Below are positions 9,352-18,005 of a stretch of 64,000 bases of DNA, piece after piece. The number at the start of each line of letters is the position of its first letter. The stretch's first letter is position 1. Below the pieces are notes generated by a model. It ran no database searches. It saw nothing but the letters and a program-made list of their open reading frames with translations, and was not told the DNA's origin. The position numbers and the translations under genes are program-made. This DNA is from Promethearchaeia archaeon (lineage in GTDB: Archaea; Asgardarchaeota; Lokiarchaeia; Sigyniarchaeales; SOKP01): NCBI GenBank assembly GCA_029856145.1, contig JAHQWK010000011.1:117506-181505 (forward strand), in the 5' to 3' direction.

Positions 9352-9405
9352 AATTATTTTTAAATTTCTTAATATAAAATTAATTAGAAAGGTTTAAATA
9401 TAATT
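9352..9405. repeat. Invertible-looking segment, copy B (core in opposite orientation)
   Basis: The core at 9362-9395 is the exact reverse complement of 8057-8090. It is flanked by the degraded inverted repeats AATTATTTTT and AAATATAATT. The right junction produces TTTAAATATA, a TATA-like sequence preceded by a purine-rich stretch (GAAAGG), which could place a promoter for copy 2. Confidence 0.65.
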
Positions 9406-9434
9406 ATCCAGATATTTTGAATAAATGCTAATAG

Positions 9435-9526
9435 CAGCGATAGATTAAAAAGGCAAAGATAGTAATCCCTATAGCGTCGTAGAAGTTATTAAAAAATTAT
9501 TAAACTTTGAAAAATAAATAAAAATA
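9435..9526 (+). promoter_or_regulatory. Conserved leader upstream of permease copy 2
   Basis: This is the counterpart of 8131-8223: the first 52 bases differ from it at about two positions and lead into an identical start region (ATGAGCTTGCTAAG). Conservation of this non-coding block suggests function or recent duplication. Confidence 0.45.
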
Positions 9527-10552
9527 ATGAGCTTGCTAAGTTACATTTTCAAAAGAATACTAGCGACTATTCCTGTAATATTTGGAGTTTTAACAATAAC
9601 TTTTTTCCTTTCTAGATTGATGCCAGGAGATCCAGTGATGCAATTATTATTACAAGCACAAATAAGACAGGATACTTGGATGTATCGTCAAATTGTAAAT
9701 CAATTAGGACTTAATCTCCCTCTTCATTTACAATATTTAAAATATTTAATCGATATTTTTACAGGAAATTGGGGTGAATCTATTGTTTATGCTGTAGGAT
9801 CAGACGTTTGGGATTTAATCATTTTTAGATTACCTAAAACAATTGACCTTACATTTTTTTCAATAATCATTGCCTCATTTGTAGGAATTAAAATAGGAAC
9901 TATTTCAGCAACTCATAGGAATAAAATCAGAGATACTGTTTTTAGAAGTTTGGGCATTATAGGAGTTGCTTTTCCCGTATTTGTATTAGGAATGATTCTG
10001 CAATATTTTTTATCATTTCAACTGAAATTATTTCCAATGACTAATTATAAAACTATAGCATATAAGGATCCTCCTTTTGTAACAGGTTTCTATATGATTG
10101 ATGCATTATTAGCAGGGGAACTCTATAAAATACCAGATTATTTATATCATTTAGCTCTGCCTGTATTTTGTTTATCGTTTGTTACTCTTGCGGGAATTAT
10201 AAGACAAACTCGTTCTAGCATGTTAGATGTTTTACAACAAGATTATATAAGAACCGCAAGAGCAAAAGGATGTAGAGAAAAAAAAGTTATTAAAAAACAT
10301 GCATTAAAAAATGCAATGATTCCGACTGTTACTGTTATCGGATTAAATTTTGCTAGCTTATTATCTGGAGCAGTTATTTTAGAATCTACTTTTGGTTTAC
10401 CTGGAATAGGTTTATTATTAGTTGAAGCTACACTCTATAGAGATTATTGGTTATTAATCTCATGTATGGTTGTAATAGCATTTATTTACATTTTTACTAT
10501 TATGGTAATAGATATCTTATATGGATTTATTGACCCTCGAATCAAATATTAA
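9527..10552 (+). CDS. ABC transporter permease, DppB/OppB type (copy 2)
   Basis: Same family and length (341 aa) as copy 1. The membrane core and EAA loop (TARAKGCREKKVIKKHALKNAM) are conserved. The periplasmic loop after the first helix differs: residues about 35-80 read QLLLQAQIRQDTWMYRQIVNQLG, versus ILLTQAQIRITPEIYNAMVRELG in copy 1. Divergence concentrated in extracytoplasmic loops would fit altered partner or substrate contact. No other transporter component is adjacent. Confidence 0.9.
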   Translation: MSLLSYIFKRILATIPVIFGVLTITFFLSRLMPGDPVMQLLLQAQIRQDTWMYRQIVNQLGLNLPLHLQYLKYLIDIFTGNWGESIVYAVGSDVWDLIIFRLPKTIDLTFFSIIIASFVGIKIGTISATHRNKIRDTVFRSLGIIGVAFPVFVLGMILQYFLSFQLKLFPMTNYKTIAYKDPPFVTGFYMIDALLAGELYKIPDYLYHLALPVFCLSFVTLAGIIRQTRSSMLDVLQQDYIRTARAKGCREKKVIKKHALKNAMIPTVTVIGLNFASLLSGAVILESTFGLPGIGLLLVEATLYRDYWLLISCMVVIAFIYIFTIMVIDILYGFIDPRIKY

Positions 10553-10808
10553 GTTCTAAATTACTCATCGTATAGTAGCATAAAATCATTATAACTACTT
10601 TTTACACATAATATTTTAAATTTCATCTATAAAGATTCATAAGAAAAGGAAAAAGCTCAAAAAAGGATTCTTGAATTAGAAGAAAAATGATCTAGACTCT
10701 TATATTTTATTTTCTGTATAATATAGAGTTAAGGTTTAAAATAAATAGAATAAATTATATTATAATATTAAAATATCTTACAATCCAAAAAAAAAAGTTG
10801 AAAAAATC

Positions 10809-11477
10809 ATGGCATTTGACATTCCTAGTGTAATAATTTTGATAACTTTGTTCATCATATTTATGATATTTTTAGTTTTTGATTTATTTGGTAGGAATGA
10901 GAAGTACGGCTATTTAGCTTACGCCGTTGCTGTAATACCGGTTAATTACTTTTGGGGTATGGGAGGGGATCCACTCTTTGCTTATATCATTCTATTCATA
11001 TTGTGGATTGTTACAATACTACGAGATACAATAGGGTTATATCGAAAAAAAGAAAAAGAAATTAATGAGATACTAATGTACATAGCTATTAGTATTTTAA
11101 TACAATTGATTATCAGCGCGATTATTCCAGAAGCTAATCCCTCTTTACAAGCACCTTATACAGAGAAATTCTGGTTTTTCTGGTTACCTAATGTACATTC
11201 TGCTATTTTTGATCCAGCAATAGTTGCAACTTTCAGAATTACTGCTACAATATTGATATTCATTGTTATTGTTCCTTTAATCTTAGATATTAAAGACGAG
11301 GAAGTACCTTTACCGATTATTATTATATTTGTTGCGATATTCATTGCTCCTTTTCTTTATTTAAGCTATTTATGGATACCAGATCCAGCGGGTTTCTGGA
11401 CATTAACGTTCCTATTCTTAGTTGTGTTATTTCTAATCCTGCTTCTTCTAACAAGAAGCGGCTTGGAGACAAAGTAA
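10809..11477 (+). CDS. Multi-pass membrane protein of unknown function
   Basis: A 222-aa, strongly hydrophobic protein with about seven predicted spans, for example IILITLFIIFMIFLVFDLF at residues 8-26 and the final LTFLFLVVLFLILLLLTRSG. A charged loop (YRKKEKEINE) is near residue 80. I do not recognise a family; it does not look like a DppC-type permease because the EAA loop is absent. It has its own upstream AT-rich region and is followed by a poly-A/T stretch before radA. Position next to the permease duplicates may be coincidental. Confidence 0.6.
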   Translation: MAFDIPSVIILITLFIIFMIFLVFDLFGRNEKYGYLAYAVAVIPVNYFWGMGGDPLFAYIILFILWIVTILRDTIGLYRKKEKEINEILMYIAISILIQLIISAIIPEANPSLQAPYTEKFWFFWLPNVHSAIFDPAIVATFRITATILIFIVIVPLILDIKDEEVPLPIIIIFVAIFIAPFLYLSYLWIPDPAGFWTLTFLFLVVLFLILLLLTRSGLETK

Positions 11478-11588
11478 AAAAAAAAAAATTCTTCTATTAA
11501 ATTTTTATTCTTATTTTTATATTTATTTCATGATAAAATATCAAATTTATCTGGAATTCAAATAAAAGTTTACACTTAATATTATATA

Positions 11589-12587
11589 ATGGCAAAAAAA
11601 AAAGTACAGTCTGAGGATACAAACGGTAAAGAAATTTCTAAGACAAAATCCTCTTATACTTTAAAAGATCTTCCTGGAGTGGGAGAAGCAACAGTAAAAA
11701 AGTTGAAAGAGGCAGGAATCTTATCCATAAGAACCCTTGCTTTGTATCCATTGAAAAAATTAATGGATGAAGCAGGTATAGGAGAAAAAACTGCTGAAAA
11801 AATAACCAAAGTTGCCCAAGATATCGAAAAAATGGGATTCAAGTCGGCAGATAAAATATGGGAAAAAAGAAAAACCTTACATAAATTAACTACAGGTAGT
11901 CAGAATTTAGATGATTTATTGATAGGAGGAATTGAACCTGGAGCAGTTACAGAACTTTTTGGGGAATATCGAACTGGAAAAACACAATTAGCGCATCAAT
12001 TGTGTGTTAATGTTCAACTTTCTTATGAGGAAGGAGGATTAGAAGGTGGAGCATTGTATATAGATACTGAAGGAACCTTTAGACCAGAAAGATTAATTCA
12101 AATGGCACTTGCAAAAGATTTAGATCATAATTTAATCTTGAAAAAAACAACTGTCGGAAGGGCTTATAATAGCAATCATCAAATTCTATTAGCCAAAGAA
12201 GCTCCGAAAATTATAAGTGAAAAAGAAATAAAGTTAATTATAGTTGATTCTCTTATAGGCCATTTTCGTAGTGAATATATCGGTAGAGGGACTTTAGCAG
12301 AACGTCAACAAATTATAAATACGCATATACATGATTTATTAAGATTAACTGAAACCTATGATGAATTAGCTGTTGTTTTTACAAATCAGGTGTCTGCAAA
12401 GCCAGATGTATTCTATGGTAATCCACTAACACATACTGGTGGGCATATTGTAGCTCATGGTGCGACAATACGCATATTTCTACGAAAGGGTAAAGGTGAA
12501 CAGCGAATCGCTAAAGTTGTAGATGCTCCACATATTCCTGAGAGTGATGCTATATTTTCCATTACTGAAGATGGTATAACAGATTAA
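11589..12587 (+). CDS. radA: DNA repair and recombination protein RadA
   Basis: Archaeal RecA/Rad51 recombinase (332 aa, typical length) that forms filaments on single-stranded DNA and catalyses strand exchange. The N-terminal helix-hairpin-helix domain spans residues 25-75 (LKDLPGVGEATVKKLKEAGI). Walker A is GEYRTGKTQ near 126 and Walker B LIIVDSLI near 215. The L2 region and the ending NPLTHTGGHIVAHGATIRIFLRK match the family, including the C-terminal AHGATIR motif. It starts at ATG just after a T/A-rich stretch and has no Shine-Dalgarno site, so a leaderless transcript is likely. Confidence 0.97.
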   Translation: MAKKKVQSEDTNGKEISKTKSSYTLKDLPGVGEATVKKLKEAGILSIRTLALYPLKKLMDEAGIGEKTAEKITKVAQDIEKMGFKSADKIWEKRKTLHKLTTGSQNLDDLLIGGIEPGAVTELFGEYRTGKTQLAHQLCVNVQLSYEEGGLEGGALYIDTEGTFRPERLIQMALAKDLDHNLILKKTTVGRAYNSNHQILLAKEAPKIISEKEIKLIIVDSLIGHFRSEYIGRGTLAERQQIINTHIHDLLRLTETYDELAVVFTNQVSAKPDVFYGNPLTHTGGHIVAHGATIRIFLRKGKGEQRIAKVVDAPHIPESDAIFSITEDGITD

Positions 12588-12600
12588 TTTCGAGAGAGAA

Positions 12601-13038
12601 TTAATAATCAAAATTAGTATTTATTTCAATTCCTTCTCTTAATGATTCTGAAATGATGCAGAATTGCTCGAAAATTTTCTGACATTGATCTGCTATTTTA
12701 CGCATTCGTGGATTATCAATCTTGGGATCTAATTTTATATCTATTTTCTTAAGTCTCCAAAATCCTTTTTCATTTCTCTTACTAGTAATAACTGCTTTTC
12801 CTTCGATATCAGATACTGAAAAGTTTTTCTTACGTAAGCAAAATGCAAAACTAGCAGCTAAACACCCTAGAACCGATAATGCCAACAGTTTTGTAGGATT
12901 TGGTCCAATTTTGTCTATTGATTTCTTATTTTGTTCATCAATAAATAAATTATTCATTTTAATTTGTCCAAGATCGCATTTAAAGATCATTTCTTCTTCT
13001 AGTTTTATACCAACTTCAGATTTATATTCATCTGGCAA
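12601..13038 (-). CDS. OsmC/Ohr-family protein, paralogue 1
   Basis: OsmC-fold protein (145 aa). The central helix GPNPTKLLALSVLGCLAASF holds the first conserved Cys (C59), and QFCIISESLREGI near residue 127 holds the second. This matches the peroxide-reducing Cys pair of OsmC/Ohr proteins, though other OsmC-like proteins have different roles. The TTG start at 13038 is preceded by GGTGA seven bases upstream. It is convergent with radA and is the last of three tandem paralogues on this strand; the gap to the next is 40 bp, so an operon is likely. Confidence 0.82.
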   Translation of the reverse strand: MPDEYKSEVGIKLEEEMIFKCDLGQIKMNNLFIDEQNKKSIDKIGPNPTKLLALSVLGCLAASFAFCLRKKNFSVSDIEGKAVITSKRNEKGFWRLKKIDIKLDPKIDNPRMRKIADQCQKIFEQFCIISESLREGIEINTNFDY

Positions 13039-13078
13039 GTAAAATTCACCTTAATTAAAAATAAATAAAAATACTGAA

Positions 13079-13546
13079 TTAAATTTCAATATTCACGTTT
13101 ACTTCGACACCAGCACGGACAGATTGTGTCACAATACAATATTGCTCAAAGAAGCTTACCCCATCTTTGGTGGCTTTTAAACATTGTTTTGCTCTTTTAA
13201 GAGTTTCGGGATCTTCTATTTTTGGTTCAATATTGACATCAATTTTTTTAATTCTCAAGAACCCCTTTTCATTCCTTGCAATAGTAACCTCCGCATCGCT
13301 TCTAAAATCATCTACTTTCATATTTCTTTTCTTTAAACAGAATATGAAACTCGCACTTAAACATCCTAAAACCCCCAATGCTAGCATTCTTGATGGATTC
13401 GGTCCTAACATATCGACTTCTTCATGATGTTCCTCATCGATATAACAATCTTTAACCTTCATGTTACCTAAGTTACATTTAAAGATCATTTGCGATTCGA
13501 ACTCATCTAATTTTATACCAACTTTAGTTTTTATCTCATTTGAAAT
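13079..13546 (-). CDS. OsmC/Ohr-family protein, paralogue 2 (probable ATT start)
   Basis: Second OsmC-fold copy (155 aa from the start given). The core GPNPSRMLALGVLGCLSASF and the second-Cys segment EQYCIVTQSVRAGVEV parallel paralogue 1. The start is the odd point. A GTG at 13555 lies inside the Shine-Dalgarno-like GGGTGAT, whereas an in-frame ATT at 13546 lies five bases after GGTGA. It aligns exactly with the TTG start of paralogue 1 (xxNEIKTKVGIKL against xxDEYKSEVGIKL). Both Cys are kept, so redox activity is plausible. Confidence 0.8.
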   Translation of the reverse strand: MSNEIKTKVGIKLDEFESQMIFKCNLGNMKVKDCYIDEEHHEEVDMLGPNPSRMLALGVLGCLSASFIFCLKKRNMKVDDFRSDAEVTIARNEKGFLRIKKIDVNIEPKIEDPETLKRAKQCLKATKDGVSFFEQYCIVTQSVRAGVEVNVNIEI

Positions 13547-13580
13547 GATGATCACCCTTTAATATTTTGTAGAGAGAATT

Positions 13581-14099
13581 TTATTTGTTAGAAGCTATAT
13601 CTCTAAAAAGCGAAAACAATTTATCTTTTTTTGATTTATCATCTCTAACATTCTCAAGCAATTGATTAATTTCAGTTAACTTAACCTTATAATATTTCAA
13701 ATCTTCTTTAATTTCTGATTGAACAATTGATAATTGAATAGAATCATCTATTATGCAAGCTCTTCTAACGAATTTGAGGCATTGATTAATTCTTTCAGAT
13801 ATTAAATCATCGTCAAAATATTTATCAACAATAATATTAATTTGTTTAATTAACCAATCTCCACTTTCATTTTTTATAGTTTTTAATTGAACATGGGGGA
13901 AATCTAATTCTTCTCTATTATTTCTCAAGCAATTTACTAAGGAAGCGTTTAAACAATTAATCAATGTCTTATCGGGTATTTTTGGAGTAGCCGTTGATAA
14001 TGTGTCAATATCTGCTTCACCTACTTCTTCAAGAATACAGTTAAACAAATTAGTATCATTTAAATCACATTCAAAAACATTTAACTCATCTTCATCCAT
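13581..14099 (-). CDS. Divergent OsmC-like protein with C-terminal extension
   Basis: A 172-aa protein I read as a third, strongly diverged OsmC-fold copy. TLINCLNASLVNCL aligns with the Cys helix of its neighbours, IKNESGDWLIKQINI with their SKRNEKGFWRLKKIDI, and RRACIIDDSIQLSI with the second-Cys segment. The signature GPNP is lost (ATPKIPDKT). About 40 charged residues follow the OsmC core (LKYYKVKLTEINQLLENV), likely a helix. A TTG 15 bases upstream is an alternative start. It is first in the three-gene set, 34 bp from paralogue 2. Confidence 0.65.
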   Translation of the reverse strand: MDEDELNVFECDLNDTNLFNCILEEVGEADIDTLSTATPKIPDKTLINCLNASLVNCLRNNREELDFPHVQLKTIKNESGDWLIKQINIIVDKYFDDDLISERINQCLKFVRRACIIDDSIQLSIVQSEIKEDLKYYKVKLTEINQLLENVRDDKSKKDKLFSLFRDIASNK

Positions 14100-14180
14100 A
14101 GAGATCAGACTCAATAATAATATTTTTTTTTATTTTAGAGTAACTAATACAATGTCTTACAAAAATCTTCTATCTATGAA

Positions 14181-14789
14181 TTAAAAGTTTAATGCTTTGT
14201 GGTTCTTTTCAATTTTTTTAAGAGTAAAGTGACGTTGCAAATGAAAGTATAGCCCAAGAAAATACAGTAAAATCATAAATATATATTTTAAGGCAAATAT
14301 TACAATAAAAAGCACCATTAAAATAAAAATAATAACTTCTACTATTAAGCATATCTTATTACTATAATACTTCTCATCAAAAAAGGATGCTGGTACTCTG
14401 TATTTAGCTAAATATGTAGGTAAATTTTCAAATTCTTCTTTCGAAATTAATAATCTAAAACCGACTTGTTTTTTCTGAAAGTAAAAAAAATTTGTACCCC
14501 AATCAAGAGTATCAATAAATATATGAATAGAATAACTAAAACCACCGAGAATTAATGCTGGTAAGTCCAATATATATCCAATTATAATTATAACTATACT
14601 TGGAATTATTGAATGAGTAATTAATAACCTATGATTATGATCTTTAGTAAATTTATTAAAAACAACATCAAAATCGCAAATAAATGAAAAAAATACAATA
14701 AGTATAAATTCCAACACTGTAAAATTAAAACAATAGTTTAGAATAGAGGCAAAAATAACTCCGACAGCAAAATGAATATTTATATGCAT
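14181..14789 (-). CDS. YdjM-like membrane-bound metal-dependent hydrolase family protein
   Basis: A 202-aa integral membrane protein resembling the YdjM/DUF457 family. The ordered motifs are HINIHFAVG at residues 2-10, DFDVVF near 40, DHNHRLLITHS near 51-61 and IHIFIDTLDWG near 88, giving His and Asp residues suited to metal binding. Three to four further hydrophobic spans follow. The reaction of this family is not established. It lies 66 bp from the OsmC-like set on the same strand and 25 bp from the kinase gene, so co-transcription is possible. Confidence 0.65.
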   Translation of the reverse strand: MHINIHFAVGVIFASILNYCFNFTVLEFILIVFFSFICDFDVVFNKFTKDHNHRLLITHSIIPSIVIIIIGYILDLPALILGGFSYSIHIFIDTLDWGTNFFYFQKKQVGFRLLISKEEFENLPTYLAKYRVPASFFDEKYYSNKICLIVEVIIFILMVLFIVIFALKYIFMILLYFLGLYFHLQRHFTLKKIEKNHKALNF

Positions 14790-14814
14790 AAAACTAATTA
14801 ATTTTAATTTAAGA

Positions 14815-15798
14815 CTAATTGATATATATTTTTTTTTTTAATCTTTTTAAAACTGCTTTTTTATTTTCTAGACCAGCAGGACCTTTATTTTCAACTAAAA
14901 ATGAAGCTGCTGCTGATGCTAAATAAGCAGCCTTTTCGATTGATTCCCATGATTTATCGGAATGAATATATTCATATAAGAATATTGAGAAATAAACATC
15001 TCCTGCACCAGTTTCATCTACGACTCTTCTAGGTTCAAAAGCAGGAATATTAAGGATTTTTTCTCCTTTTTTAGTGAGCATGGACCCTTTTTCTCCCAAA
15101 GTCATAATGTAAATTCCATTATTATCATAGTTATTGCAGTGAATCATAACTTTTTCAAAATCATCACATTCCCCGGCAATTAGATTCATCTCCTCCTCTG
15201 AGCCTTTCAAAATCAATCTATCTCCAATTAAATCAATAATTTTCTTCATGTTAGAGATGATTTCATTCTCATAAATATATGTTACTTTACCATCCTCATC
15301 TATTTTTCTAATAAAACCTTGCAAATCTATGCCAATATAAGCATCAGAAAAATTTTTTAAAATTTGAGCTACATATTCATATGAAATTTCATTACACAAT
15401 GGAACGAGTACAAATATATCTGGAGGATTATTAAGATATTCTAATGGAATATCTTTAAAATCAAGATTAGGGCTCTTAGATTTTAGGGTCAAAGTCCTTG
15501 AATGATCAAAGTAATCCAATACAAATTTTGTATTTTTTACTTGAGAATATTTAATTCCTCTTAAATCAATTTTCTTATTCTTAATTTTATCTAACAAAGA
15601 GTTATTAAAATTTAATTTACCTATATGTGAGATTATGCCTATTTTAGCATCTTGGGTATAATTACTTAATGCTAAGGTGCAGTAGGATACACTTCCACCG
15701 AGGCTAGGTTTGTTAAGGCGTTTAAATCTTATTATGTTATCAATCGCAAAGTGACCCGTAAATATTATAGAGGGATGATTTTTATTTTGAGTATTCAT
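14815..15798 (-). CDS. PfkB-family carbohydrate/nucleoside kinase
   Basis: Ribokinase-fold sugar kinase (327 aa). It has the N-terminal GGSVSYCTLALSNY glycine-rich lid segment and the ATP/catalytic signature DETGAGDVYFSIFLYEYI near residue 262, in which the Asp of GAGD is the base. The sugar acceptor cannot be read from the sequence; inositol, fructose and nucleoside kinases are all in this family. It is followed on the same strand by the YdjM-like gene. Confidence 0.85.
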   Translation of the reverse strand: MNTQNKNHPSIIFTGHFAIDNIIRFKRLNKPSLGGSVSYCTLALSNYTQDAKIGIISHIGKLNFNNSLLDKIKNKKIDLRGIKYSQVKNTKFVLDYFDHSRTLTLKSKSPNLDFKDIPLEYLNNPPDIFVLVPLCNEISYEYVAQILKNFSDAYIGIDLQGFIRKIDEDGKVTYIYENEIISNMKKIIDLIGDRLILKGSEEEMNLIAGECDDFEKVMIHCNNYDNNGIYIMTLGEKGSMLTKKGEKILNIPAFEPRRVVDETGAGDVYFSIFLYEYIHSDKSWESIEKAAYLASAAASFLVENKGPAGLENKKAVLKRLKKKIYIN

Positions 15799-15849
15799 AA
15801 TTTCTATTTACTTTTCTAATGAAAAATCCTTTATAAAAAATGATAAATT

Positions 15850-16962
15850 TCAGAGCTTTTCAGAGCTTAGACGCTGTAGTTCTTTATTCTTTTCTTCTAT
15901 TGTTGTTTTTAGTTTATTAATTTTGTTCTGTAAGTCTTCCACCAAACCTGACATTGGTCCTTTAGGTATTATAGGCTGAACTTGTTGAGTAGCTTTCAGT
16001 TCAGCAATCAAAAGATCTTTTTCTTTTATTTGTTCTTGAAGATTATTTATTTTCTCTTCAGACTCATTGATTTGAGGAGTCTCTTTTTGTTTCATTCTCA
16101 AAGACTCCTGTAATTGTGATAGATCATTTTTTAACGACTCATTTTCTTTTTTAAGATCTTTAATTTCCTCAGGTTCTAATTGATATCCTCCACTTTCAAG
16201 TGTTTGTTTAAGGTCATCTTTTTCTTTAGTTAGATTTTCTATATTTCTTTTGTACCTATTTAGATCTTGTTGAAGGTCTTGGCATAACCTTTCGAGTGTT
16301 TCAGTTGATGGTTGTGTTGATTGAGGCCTTATTACTGACGGTTTTGGCTGCTCCAACGGAACTACATAATCAATTGGTAAAGTTTTCTCCTTTTTTAGCA
16401 ATTGTTGGTTTAATACTTCATTTTCTTCAGTTAGCTCATTAATTTTGGTTTCTAATTCATCGATTTGAATCTTCTTTTTAGTTAAATCGGATTTCAAATC
16501 ATTGATCAAAGCGGTGGTTACTCCAGAATCCGTAGTGGTTGAACTAACTATTGATTTTGAAGTTGCTTCTAATTTAGTCTCTAATTCAATTTTCTCATTA
16601 CTTCTTGCTCTTAATTCCACTTCCTTTTCTGCTAACTGTTTTTCTAAGTTTATTATTGTATTATTAAGAACAACAATCTTTTGTTGGAGATCACTTACGT
16701 TTATTCCAATACTTAATCCCCCTTGTTTTAATTGTTCTTTTAACCGTTCGTTCTCTTCAATAGTGCTCTTAATAATATGCTCGGTTTTACTTATCAATCC
16801 TATATTATCTTTAATTTTATTTCTTAATAGTTCGTTTTCTTTTTCTACTTCTTTTATTCTATCTAAAGTCTCTCCGATGGCACTAGGTTTATCGATTTCA
16901 TTTTCCATCTTTTTTCTCCATAGACTAATGAAATCCTCAACTTTTTCATTTTCTTCTGGCAT
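15850..16962 (-). CDS. Long coiled-coil protein
   Basis: A 370-aa protein that is almost entirely heptad-like coiled coil, rich in Glu, Lys, Leu and Asn (for example KEVEKENELLRNKIKDN). A Pro/Thr/Ser-rich linker near residues 200-225 (VPLEQPKPSVIRPQSTQPS) breaks it into two halves. There is no signal peptide, membrane span or enzymatic motif. It lies 38 bp after the MEMO gene on the same strand. Asgard genomes hold many such proteins; a cytoskeletal or scaffold role is speculation. Confidence 0.7.
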   Translation of the reverse strand: MPEENEKVEDFISLWRKKMENEIDKPSAIGETLDRIKEVEKENELLRNKIKDNIGLISKTEHIIKSTIEENERLKEQLKQGGLSIGINVSDLQQKIVVLNNTIINLEKQLAEKEVELRARSNEKIELETKLEATSKSIVSSTTTDSGVTTALINDLKSDLTKKKIQIDELETKINELTEENEVLNQQLLKKEKTLPIDYVVPLEQPKPSVIRPQSTQPSTETLERLCQDLQQDLNRYKRNIENLTKEKDDLKQTLESGGYQLEPEEIKDLKKENESLKNDLSQLQESLRMKQKETPQINESEEKINNLQEQIKEKDLLIAELKATQQVQPIIPKGPMSGLVEDLQNKINKLKTTIEEKNKELQRLSSEKL

Positions 16963-17000
16963 TTTATTTCAAAACTTTTTTCTACTTAATTTTTATATTT

Positions 17001-17885
17001 TTATTTTATTAATACTCCTGAAAAATATCCTACACAGTATCCACTGAAACTTCCAACTTTTTCAGAACTTGTATAATATTTTAATAATTTCCCTTTATTT
17101 GCATTTAAATTTTTACATATCATCATTAAAGAAGTTATTGTTTGAGCCCCACATACGGTTGTTTTTGAAGCTGCCTCAAGTGTTTTTTCTGGATTAAATG
17201 CGACAAAAGAATCAATTACTTGCTGATCTCTTTCCTTGAATTTTTCTAATTGTTTTGAATCATATACCTCTTTATGAGTCATATCAGAAGAGGCAACTAT
17301 TACCACATCCTTATTGTAGGATTCAATTGATTTTGCAATATCGTTTGATAATTTGCTCAATATATTAAAATCTTTAACAGATACTTTTATTGGTATAAAT
17401 TTAACATCTTTTTCTTGAGCACAATATTTTATAAATGGTAACTGTACTTCGATATTGTGTTCTCTTCCAAAAGGATGACCAATGAATGCTGACTCATCAT
17501 TTATAACTATATTACTATTATCTAATATCTTCTCAGATAATTCTTCATCAATATGTATATTTCCTAGAGGTGTTTCCCACGCTCCCTCATCCATTAAAGC
17601 AACTTTACCATAACCAATATGATCAGTGCCTAAAACTATAACAGTATCAGGTATTCTTTCTTTAAATAAATTTAAAAAAGTAAAAGCAGCACAACAACCA
17701 GAATAAACGTATCCCGCATGAGGAGATACTCCACCAATAATTGATCTTTGTTTTTGGTTTAATGTTTTGGGTTCTTCACCAGGTCCAAACTCATTATCAG
17801 TGAATGATTCTTTTAGAATGTTAAGTAAATCAGGTTTGAATCGGGGATAAAAGTGACCCGCCACCATAGCATGTCGAGTAACCAT
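17001..17885 (-). CDS. MEMO1-family protein (AmmeMemoRadiSam system protein B)
   Basis: MEMO-family protein (294 aa, usual length), structurally related to extradiol dioxygenases. Characteristic segments are VAGHFYPRF at residues 8-16, GGVSPHAGYVYSG near 51, VLGTDHIGYG near 83 and VASSDMTHKEVYD near 199; the conserved His residues sit in these. In many archaea it partners an AMMECR1 protein and a radical SAM enzyme; neither is adjacent here. The molecular function is not settled for archaeal members. Confidence 0.92.
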   Translation of the reverse strand: MVTRHAMVAGHFYPRFKPDLLNILKESFTDNEFGPGEEPKTLNQKQRSIIGGVSPHAGYVYSGCCAAFTFLNLFKERIPDTVIVLGTDHIGYGKVALMDEGAWETPLGNIHIDEELSEKILDNSNIVINDESAFIGHPFGREHNIEVQLPFIKYCAQEKDVKFIPIKVSVKDFNILSKLSNDIAKSIESYNKDVVIVASSDMTHKEVYDSKQLEKFKERDQQVIDSFVAFNPEKTLEAASKTTVCGAQTITSLMMICKNLNANKGKLLKYYTSSEKVGSFSGYCVGYFSGVLIK

Positions 17886-18005
17886 TTTTCTAACACTTAT
17901 ATTTTTTAGTTATATTACTAAATTTATTAATGTTGAAATTTATATAATTTCATCTAGTTAATGTAAAATTGAAAGATTTATTAAGTCATTTTTAATACCT
18001 CTTTA

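Noticed and set aside
10635-10690. Short charged frame ending LELEEK before the membrane protein gene
   Set aside because: About 16 codons after a stop, without a start or ribosome site; too short to support a gene or remnant.
15850-16962. Coiled-coil protein as an SMC/Rad50 fragment
   Set aside because: No ATPase head motifs, hinge or zinc hook are present, only low-complexity coils.
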